Virus record (IMG/VR): IMGVR_UViG_3300034374_000371
Location: 1-20,167 of that record
Reading direction: 5' to 3' (one strand)
Source of the DNA: a virus
Length of the DNA: 20,167 nt
Positions within the stretch are counted from its first letter, which is position 1. Each line of letters starts with the position of its first letter. Of this stretch, positions 14,858 through 20,167 are shown piece after piece. The position numbers and the translations under genes were made by a program. The notes under the pieces are model-generated. The model was not told the DNA's origin. It was given only the letters and a program-made list of their open reading frames with translations, and made no database searches.

Positions 14858-17065
14858 ATGACAATATCTACAACTATTATTAAAGTAAGTTATTCTGGTA
14901 ACGGTACACAAACGGTATTTCCATACACGTTTAAGATTAGTGCTGAAGCAGATATACAAGTTATTATCAGAGCCGCTAACGGAACAGAAACTGTAAAAAC
15001 TTTAACTACAGATTATAGTGTTAGCGGAGTAGGATCTGCTAGTGGTGGTAATGTTACTATGGTAACAGCACCAAGCGCAACTGAAACTATTGTTATCAGA
15101 CGAGAAACAACACAAACACAAACTGTGGATCTAGTTGAAAATGATCCTTTTACTGCTGAAACAGTTGAAGGTGCATTTGATAAATCAATAGCTGTAGCAC
15201 AAGAATTACAAGAAGAAGTAGATAGATCTATAAAATTATCAAGAACAAATACAATGACATCTACAGAGTTTACAGTAGATGCGGCTACACGTGCTAATAA
15301 AATTTTAGCATTTGATGCTAACGGTGAAATTGCAGTTACACAAGAATTAGGAACATACAAAGGTAATTGGGCGGCTAGTACATCATACAGCGCTAGAGAT
15401 ATTGTAAAAGATACAAGTAACAATAATATTTACATTTCTAATACAGCACACACATCATCTGGTTCGTTACCATTAACAACAAATACAGATAGTGCTAAAT
15501 GGGATTTATTAGTTGATGCGGCATCAGCAACATCATCAGCTAGTGCGGCGGCAACAAGCGCAACTAATGCGGCTAACAGCGCAACGGCGGCGGCAACATC
15601 CGCATCAAATGCGGCTACATCAGAAAGTAATGCGGCTACATCAGCATCAACAGCAACTACACAAGCAACAAATGCGGCAACAAGTGCAACTAATGCTTCT
15701 AATAGTGCTACGGCGGCGGCTAATAGTGCTAGTGCGGCAGAAGCATATGCTGACAATTTTGATGATGCATATTTAGGTGCAAAAGCATCTGACCCAAGCG
15801 TAGATAATGACGGTGATCCATTAGATGATGGTGCATTGTATTTTGATACGACTAACAATATAATGAAAGTTTATGATCTTGGTACAACAACTTGGTATCA
15901 ACTTACTCCAACTGTTTCTAACCAAACAAACATTAATATTGTTTCTGGAATTTCAAGTGAAATTCAAACAGTTGCTGGTGATAGTGCAGATATTCAAACA
16001 GTTGCATCTGACAGCGCTGACATTCAAACACTTGCAGATATTGAAGATGGAACAGTTGCAACAAATGCTGTTTCAAATGCAGGAAACAACTCAACTAATA
16101 TTACAACAGTTGCAGGACAAATTTCACCAACTAACAACATTGCAACAGTTGCATCCGCAAACGCAAATATTGCTAGTGTTGCAGGTCAAATATCACCAAC
16201 AAATAATATTGCTACAGTAGCAGGTGCAAATGCAAGTATTACAACAGTAGCAAACAATCTAAATGGTGCTAACACAATCGGAACAGTAGCAGGTTTAAAT
16301 TCTGAAATTTCAGCACTTGGCCCTATAGCTGTTGATATTACAACTGCGGCAAACAATGTTACAGATATTACTAACTTTGCTGACGTATATGTTGGCCCAT
16401 CTGCAACACCACCTACAACAAGAGTAGATACTTCTGCACTTCAAGTGGGTGATTTATATTTTGATACTGTTTCAAATACTATGAAAGTTTACTCATCTGG
16501 TGGGTGGGTATCTACAGGTTCTAGCGTAAACGGTACTTCAAATAGGTTTACATACACAGTATCTTCATCAACTACTACAATTACAGGTGCGGATGATGAT
16601 GGCAATACTTTGGCATATGATGCAGGGTATATAGACGTTTATCTAAACGGGGTACGTATGGTAAATGGAACAGACGTAACAGTAACGTCTGGTACAAGTG
16701 TTGTTTTTGCTAGTGCTATTGGTACAAGTGGTACAGATGTTGTTGATATTGTGGCATTTGGTACTTTCCAATTAGCTAATTTTTCTATTAATGACGCAAA
16801 TGACGTATCAACTGCTGGTATATCAGATGGCCAAGTATTAGTATGGAATGCAGGATCTAGTACATTCCAAGCAGGAAACGCTAGTAGCGCTGAAGTATAT
16901 GGTTTTAGCAAAGATGGTAGTGGTAATTTAATAGTAACAACAACAGGTGGCGGTGCTGATAATATAGATGCGGCAACATACGCTACATTTGATGACGTGG
17001 TATTTGCGGCCTCTGGATTTACTTGGAGTATTGATAGTGGCGGTAATTTAATTGCAACAATATAG
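14858..17065 (+). CDS. Tail fibre with T7-type N-terminal anchor
   Basis: This 735-residue protein is the probable main fibre. Residues 1-130 match the T7 gp17 N-terminal attachment domain (VSYSGNGTQTVFPYTFKI, VIRRETTQTQTVDLVENDPF, then AFDKSIAVAQELQEEVDRS). Residues 167-218 form a carbohydrate-module-like segment (YKGNWAASTSYSARDIV), similar to one in the next gene. Residues 221-300 are an Ala/Ser/Thr/Asn repeat likely to form a trimeric stalk. Two related blocks, ALYFDTTNNIMKVYD and DLYFDTVSNTMKVYS, flank a region of short repeats (about 365-490). The C-terminal ~200 residues are beta-rich and probably contain the receptor-binding tip. The gene follows the giant gene by one base, with a poor ribosome site, so coupling is likely. 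Confidence 0.85.
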   Translation: MTISTTIIKVSYSGNGTQTVFPYTFKISAEADIQVIIRAANGTETVKTLTTDYSVSGVGSASGGNVTMVTAPSATETIVIRRETTQTQTVDLVENDPFTAETVEGAFDKSIAVAQELQEEVDRSIKLSRTNTMTSTEFTVDAATRANKILAFDANGEIAVTQELGTYKGNWAASTSYSARDIVKDTSNNNIYISNTAHTSSGSLPLTTNTDSAKWDLLVDAASATSSASAAATSATNAANSATAAATSASNAATSESNAATSASTATTQATNAATSATNASNSATAAANSASAAEAYADNFDDAYLGAKASDPSVDNDGDPLDDGALYFDTTNNIMKVYDLGTTTWYQLTPTVSNQTNINIVSGISSEIQTVAGDSADIQTVASDSADIQTLADIEDGTVATNAVSNAGNNSTNITTVAGQISPTNNIATVASANANIASVAGQISPTNNIATVAGANASITTVANNLNGANTIGTVAGLNSEISALGPIAVDITTAANNVTDITNFADVYVGPSATPPTTRVDTSALQVGDLYFDTVSNTMKVYSSGGWVSTGSSVNGTSNRFTYTVSSSTTTITGADDDGNTLAYDAGYIDVYLNGVRMVNGTDVTVTSGTSVVFASAIGTSGTDVVDIVAFGTFQLANFSINDANDVSTAGISDGQVLVWNAGSSTFQAGNASSAEVYGFSKDGSGNLIVTTTGGGADNIDAATYATFDDVVFAASGFTWSIDSGGNLIATI
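15518..15757 (+). repeat. Degenerate Ala/Ser/Thr/Asn coding repeat in the fibre stalk
   Basis: This stretch encodes about 80 residues made of variants of a 7-residue unit such as SATNAAN, SASNAAT and SATAAAT. The DNA is not an exact repeat, because synonymous codons vary, so the periodicity has been kept at protein level. Every adjacent Ala-Ala pair uses GCG first (GCGGCA, GCGGCT, GCGGCG). The likely structure is a helical coiled or stalk segment. The repeat leaves an Ala/Leu/Val-rich open frame on the opposite strand that is a by-product. Confidence 0.85.
16109..16240 (+). repeat. Two-copy 21-residue repeat in the fibre shaft
   Basis: Residues 418-438 (16109-16171) and 441-461 (16178-16240) share the unit VAGQISPTNNIATVA, then S/G-ANA and N/S-I. 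Bases differ mainly at synonymous third positions, so the duplication is not recent. It is preceded by shorter units of the type ADIQTVASDS (about 15960-16035). Such Ile/Val/Thr repeats probably form a beta-helical or triple-beta shaft. Confidence 0.8.
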
Positions 17066-17105
17066 ATTGAAACTAGAACAAAAATAGGGTAAAAGGAGTA
17101 CATAT

Positions 17106-17960
17106 ATGGCAACAGTAAATTTAGGATCAATAAAATTTAATTGGCAAGGTGCATACGATAATGCAACTGCCTACGCAGTAGATGATGTAGTTTCATCTGG
17201 TGGTAATAGCTATGTTTGTATAGCGGCAACAACTGGTAACACTCCACCAAATGCTACCTACTGGGAATTGATGGCACAAGCAGGTACTAATGGTACTGAT
17301 GGAACAGATTTAACAACAACATTAACTACACAAGGCGATATTGTTTATAGAGATGCGTCTGGTCTTGCTAGACTTGGTGCAGGAACAAGTGGTCAAGTTT
17401 TACAAACTAATGGTACAGGTGCAAATCCTAGTTGGGGAACAGTATCAAGTGATTTTGTTAAACTAGCTAGTGGTTCTGTCACAAGTGGTAGTTCACTTTC
17501 TATTGATGGATATTTTTCAAGTACATATCCAAATTATAAATTAATTATATCTGATACTACTACTTGGTGGAAAATGAGATTTAATTTTGGTGGCTCTGCT
17601 TACACAGGTGGTAATTATGTTTGGGCTATGAATTTTGCGACTAGAACAAGTAGTAGTGATACTCATAGTTCAAGTGGTGGTTGGAATGTAGATTATATTC
17701 CTCTTTCATTTTGGAATGGAGATAATACTGCAGAACATCATCACGCAGAGGCAACATTTATTAGACCTTGGGATACATCTAATAGAGCAAAAACTGTTCA
17801 TGTAAATGGTTGGGATTATAACTCTAGTGAACTTCATATTCATCAACACGCAGGTTATTTAGATAATGCTAATTATGGTAATGCATCTACAGGTATAACA
17901 GCATTTCCTGCATCTGGTAATTTTTCAGATGGTAATTGGGAATTGTATGGAATTAAATAA
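17106..17960 (+). CDS. Second tail fibre / receptor-binding tail protein with carbohydrate-module-like N-terminus
   Basis: This 284-residue protein is probably an accessory fibre or tip. Residues 12-60 read as a CBM5/12-like module: FNWQGAYDNATAYAVDDVV, then SYVCIAATTGNTPP, then YWELMAQAG. That is the same pattern as residues 167-218 of the upstream fibre. A GTNGTDGTD linker follows (about residues 58-66). Next is a segment common in phage tail proteins (QGDIVYRDASGLARLGAG, SGQVLQTNG). The C-terminal ~160 residues are aromatic-rich and end FSDGNWELYGIK, a beta-sandwich ending seen in many phage tail proteins. His-rich EHHHAEA and LHIHQHAG could bind metal. AAAAGGAG before ATG 17106 is a good ribosome site. 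Attachment is unclear since there is no T7-type anchor. Confidence 0.7.
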   Translation: MATVNLGSIKFNWQGAYDNATAYAVDDVVSSGGNSYVCIAATTGNTPPNATYWELMAQAGTNGTDGTDLTTTLTTQGDIVYRDASGLARLGAGTSGQVLQTNGTGANPSWGTVSSDFVKLASGSVTSGSSLSIDGYFSSTYPNYKLIISDTTTWWKMRFNFGGSAYTGGNYVWAMNFATRTSSSDTHSSSGGWNVDYIPLSFWNGDNTAEHHHAEATFIRPWDTSNRAKTVHVNGWDYNSSELHIHQHAGYLDNANYGNASTGITAFPASGNFSDGNWELYGIK

Positions 17961-17972
17961 GGAGAATAAATT

Positions 17973-18236
17973 ATGCAAAAAATAATAGTCAATCCAGAAA
18001 ATCCAAATGGAATTTTAGTTGATATGACAGCAGAAGAAATTGCTCAAGTTGAAACTGATAAAGTTAATGAACAAGCTAGACTTCAAGCTATTGCTGATAA
18101 AAGAGCAGAAGAAGAAACAGCTAAACAAGCTAAAGAAACTGCTCAAGCATCTGGCAATCAAAAGCTATTAGACTTAGGACTTTCACAAGCTGAAGCAACT
18201 GCATTAACTGGTTATACACCACCAAGCGAGGAGTAA
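17973..18236 (+). CDS. Small coiled tail-associated protein, unknown function
   Basis: This 87-residue protein lies between two receptor-binding-type genes. It begins MQKIIVNPENPNGILVDMT, has a charged helical centre (ADKRAEEETAKQAKETAQ) and ends with KLLDLGLSQAEATALTGYTP. Small proteins of this make-up are common next to tail fibre genes in marine phages, where they may be fibre chaperones or structural adaptors; that role is inferred from neighbourhood only. AAGGAG upstream overlaps the preceding stop region. Its last codons and stop form the 5' arm of a hairpin that covers the next gene's ribosome site. Confidence 0.65.
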   Translation: MQKIIVNPENPNGILVDMTAEEIAQVETDKVNEQARLQAIADKRAEEETAKQAKETAQASGNQKLLDLGLSQAEATALTGYTPPSEE

Positions 18237-18243
18237 AACTCCT
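18229..18243 (+). promoter_or_regulatory. Hairpin hiding the ribosome-binding site of the last tail gene
   Basis: AGGAGT (18229-18234) and ACTCCT (18238-18243) are a perfect six-base-pair inverted repeat around an AAA loop, directly abutting ATG 18244. The 5' arm contains the only Shine-Dalgarno sequence (GGAG, 18230-18233) and overlaps the upstream stop (TAA 18234-18236). A ribosome finishing the upstream gene would open it, so the two genes should be translationally coupled. Confidence 0.6.
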
Positions 18244-19695
18244 ATGACTAAAGCAAGAGATATTGCTGACTTTAAATTTGAAAACATAGTTGATACTGGT
18301 ACTGAAGGTACTAGAGTTGCTACAGGTACTAATGCTCAAAGAGGTACTACGCAAGGTCAATTAAGATTTAATACTGATACTGGATTAGCTGAATATTATA
18401 CTGGTACTGCTTTTAAAACGATTGATAGTCCACCAACAATTTCTAGTATTTCACCAACAACAGCTACAGCAGGAAATACATCAATAACTATAACTGGTTC
18501 AAATTTTCAATCTGGTGCTACAGTAAAATTTATTGGTAATGATGGAACAGAATATACAAGTCCAAGTGTGACTGTAAATTCTGATTTACAAATAACAGCT
18601 ACAACACCTGCTTCAGCTTTTACAGTTGCTAATGAACCTTATGATATAAAAGTCACAAATAGTTCTGGTTTATCAACAACATTAGCAGATGCGTTAGATG
18701 CAGGTGGTTCGCCAACTTGGAATACTGCAAGTGGTTCTATAGGTTCAGTTGATGAAGGTGCTAGTGCAAGTTTTTCAATATCAGCAACAGACCCAGATGG
18801 ACAAGCAATAATTTATTCTGAAACTGGTGGTACAAATTTATCTTCAAATGGATTTACATTAAATTCTTCAACAGGTGCAATTACTGGAACAGCACCTTCA
18901 GTTTCTTCAGCTACAACTATTTCATTTACTGGCAGAGCAAGTGATGGAACAAACACTTCTGATAGAGCATTTAATTTTGTAGTAAATAACTTAATAGCTT
19001 TACCAAGCGATATTTCTTCTTGGACTTATCCAGTTGATGAAACGCATTCTTCTGGTACTTTTAATACAACTAATTATTATGGATATGGATTTAGTGTTAA
19101 AAATGGAGATGGAAGAATAGCTCAAGATTATGGTTCTTATGAATATCCAATATTTTCAAAATATTCTGTAAGAAGTAGTGTTAATGAAGATGTAATTATT
19201 CAACTTTATAATTTATCAGCATATAATACAGGAATTAACTTACTTCAATTTGGTGCTATTTGGACAAATCCAACTGCTATGGCAGGAACTAATACTTTAA
19301 TGGCAACAACTGATTTAGCAGATGGAGATGGAGTTTATTTAGTTAATGGTGGTTATCAACCTTCTGGTACTTTTACAACTGGATTTTTTAAAGGTGGCTC
19401 TAATCACAATGCTGTTGGTCAAGGTAGTTCAAATAGAGAAAGCCAACTAAATTTAAGTTATTCAGCAAATACTATTTCTTTTGTTATTAAAAAAGATACT
19501 GGAACTAATGCTAGAAAAATTGCTGTGTATAGTGGAGATACAAAATGGTACACTTATACTCAACAAATTCCTTCATCTACATCAAATATTTATTGGTATG
19601 TTGGTCATGGTTATTCTCAAATTGCGGGAGCAATTAATAACCTTTTACCAAAATTAAGATATTCAGCATCAACAAATTATAACTTTACTGTCTAA
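18244..19695 (+). CDS. Receptor-binding-type tail protein with IPT/TIG and Ig-like domains
   Basis: This is a 483-residue modular protein. Residues 1-60 (TKARDIADFKFENIVDTGTE, then RGTTQGQLRFNTDTGLAEYY) are a short N-terminal module widespread in marine phage tail proteins, probably used for attachment. Residues 63-145 form an IPT/TIG Ig-like domain (PTISSISPTTATAGNTSITI, TGSNFQSGATVKF). Residues 156-247 resemble a cadherin-like or putative-Ig domain (SVDEGASASFSISATDPDG, then FTLNSSTGAITGTAP). Residues 250-483 are aromatic-rich and have no recognised family; they probably make the receptor contact. No signal peptide is present, as expected for a virion protein. The start follows a hairpin-covered ribosome site. 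The gene ends 15 bases from the stop of an opposing gene. Confidence 0.72.
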   Translation: MTKARDIADFKFENIVDTGTEGTRVATGTNAQRGTTQGQLRFNTDTGLAEYYTGTAFKTIDSPPTISSISPTTATAGNTSITITGSNFQSGATVKFIGNDGTEYTSPSVTVNSDLQITATTPASAFTVANEPYDIKVTNSSGLSTTLADALDAGGSPTWNTASGSIGSVDEGASASFSISATDPDGQAIIYSETGGTNLSSNGFTLNSSTGAITGTAPSVSSATTISFTGRASDGTNTSDRAFNFVVNNLIALPSDISSWTYPVDETHSSGTFNTTNYYGYGFSVKNGDGRIAQDYGSYEYPIFSKYSVRSSVNEDVIIQLYNLSAYNTGINLLQFGAIWTNPTAMAGTNTLMATTDLADGDGVYLVNGGYQPSGTFTTGFFKGGSNHNAVGQGSSNRESQLNLSYSANTISFVIKKDTGTNARKIAVYSGDTKWYTYTQQIPSSTSNIYWYVGHGYSQIAGAINNLLPKLRYSASTNYNFTV

Positions 19696-19710
19696 TGCCT
19701 AGAAAAAAGA

Positions 19711-20167
19711 TTACACTAATTTCTTAATCCATTTACCATCATTATTTAAAACCATTGGAAGTAATCTTGGAATACCATCAAGAATAACTCCACATCCAAT
19801 TATAAATCTAGTCTTAAAATTTTTGGCGTATTGAAAAGCAAGTGACTTTTGATCTATCATACATCCTACATTCATACCAAAGAATATATTATCTGGATTA
19901 GCCCAATAGCTTATAATAAACTTTGTATGATAGTGGCCTTGTACAGCAGACATACCCATAGTCTGTGATACTTTTAATATATCAGCAGATCTACCGTGTG
20001 TGAAAAAACATCTTTGTCCATTAGACATTGTAATAGTTAGATCATCAATCCATTCCCATTTCTTTGTACCAAGAAAATCACCGTAGTCTTTAAGAAACTC
20101 TTTAGACATTCCATACTTTAATGCACGTCTATATACTAAACTACTATGATTGCTTTCTACTTCAATC
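19711..20167 (-). CDS. Metallophosphoesterase-like protein, C-terminal part, start beyond the window
   Basis: The frame is open on the minus strand from the right edge to the stop at 19711-19713. It adds about 19 residues (including VESNHSSLVYRRALKYG) upstream of the ATG at 20109, so that ATG is probably internal. Three calcineurin-like metallophosphoesterase motifs are visible: a GNH(D/E)-type motif read as SNHSS, FTHG, and GHYH in VQGHYHTKF. The C-terminal MNVGCMID and GCGVILDGIPRLLPM fit the phage-encoded branch (from memory). The first two metal motifs (DxH and GD) would be beyond the edge. The SNHSS form lacks the usual acidic residue after His. The enzyme would hydrolyse phosphodiesters, and its substrate is unknown. 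It converges on the tail genes, marking the end of the virion module. Confidence 0.72.
   Translation of the reverse strand, partial: IEVESNHSSLVYRRALKYGMSKEFLKDYGDFLGTKKWEWIDDLTITMSNGQRCFFTHGRSADILKVSQTMGMSAVQGHYHTKFIISYWANPDNIFFGMNVGCMIDQKSLAFQYAKNFKTRFIIGCGVILDGIPRLLPMVLNNDGKWIKKLV

Noticed and set aside
15430-15858. Ala/Leu/Val-rich open frame on the minus strand opposite the fibre stalk
   Set aside because: It is the antisense shadow of the Ala/Ser/Thr repeat, where GCN/AGT codons give stop-free complementary frames. It has no start signal or family.
16639-17130. Minus-strand open frame spanning the fibre 3' end and the next gene start
   Set aside because: It lies antisense to two well-supported genes, with no ribosome site and hydrophobic low-information content.
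17106-17960. Possible variable target of a diversity-generating retroelement, as in BPP-1
   Set aside because: I see no template repeat, no reverse transcriptase gene and no Mtd-like C-type lectin C-terminus in the window. The BPP-1 resemblance is limited to head proteins.
19695-19727. Ten-codon frame beginning at the TAATG after the IPT-domain gene
   Set aside because: It is too short, has no conservation evidence, and overlaps the end of the convergent phosphoesterase gene.
1-20167. CRISPR arrays, insertion sequences, integrase or attachment sites
   Set aside because: No regularly spaced direct repeats, transposase-like frames, terminal inverted repeats or recombinase genes were seen. Repeats are confined to fibre coding sequence.
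1-20167. CCWGG and CCGG avoidance
   Set aside because: Few or none were seen, but C- and G-rich words are expected to be rare and there are almost no codon pairs that could test it, so absence is not informative.

Overview
The window looks like about 20 kb of the virion-protein (late) half of a tailed phage with a short-tailed, podovirus-type gene set. It is strongly AT-rich (about 30% GC by eye). Leu is mostly TTA, Arg mostly AGA, and genes are packed with several stop/start overlaps. The gene order is standard for podovirus heads and tails. The head proteins resemble the Bordetella BPP-1-like set, while the tail tube, internal proteins and fibre base resemble the T7-like set. AT-richness, this gene set, marine-type tail proteins and a complete lack of GANTC sites suggest a phage of an alphaproteobacterium, plausibly a marine SAR11-type host. 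The host assignment is inference.

Layout, left to right on the plus strand: the 3' end of a small Bbp19-like gene (1-90); scaffold (83-895); a gene-free, relatively GC-rich leader that folds into several nested stems (926-1069); major capsid protein (1094-1954); a small cement/decoration-like protein (1967-2389); a hairpin terminator (2408-2444); tail adaptor (2463-3041); large tail nozzle protein (3041-5515); internal virion protein (5525-5965); an overlapping 58-residue gene (5965-6141); a second internal protein (6122-7921); and a giant 2311-residue polyvalent protein (7921-14856). The giant protein carries a transglycosylase-like motif, an HELGH zinc-protease-like motif and an LPD38-like motif. 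Then come the host-recognition genes: a T7-type-anchored fibre (14858-17065), a second carbohydrate-module-containing tail protein (17106-17960), a small coiled protein (17973-18236), and an IPT/Ig-domain tail protein (18244-19695). A metallophosphoesterase-like gene runs in the opposite direction and leaves the window at the right edge (19711-20167).

How the genes work together: scaffold and capsid build the prohead, the cement protein stabilises it, and adaptor plus nozzle form the short tail. The internal proteins and the giant protein are probably packed in the virion and ejected to breach the cell wall and carry DNA inward. The fibres and accessory tail proteins recognise the host surface. 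The capsid/cement pair is bracketed by a structured leader and a terminator, which would let these two genes be expressed at a different level from the tail genes.

The most unusual features are the multi-stem RNA element upstream of the capsid gene and a set of avoided short palindromes. GANTC, GCWGC and TCGA are all absent on my reading, while GATC is abundant. The avoidance shapes codon choice: Ala-Ala is always GCG/GCC first, and Ser after Asp/Glu is always AGY.
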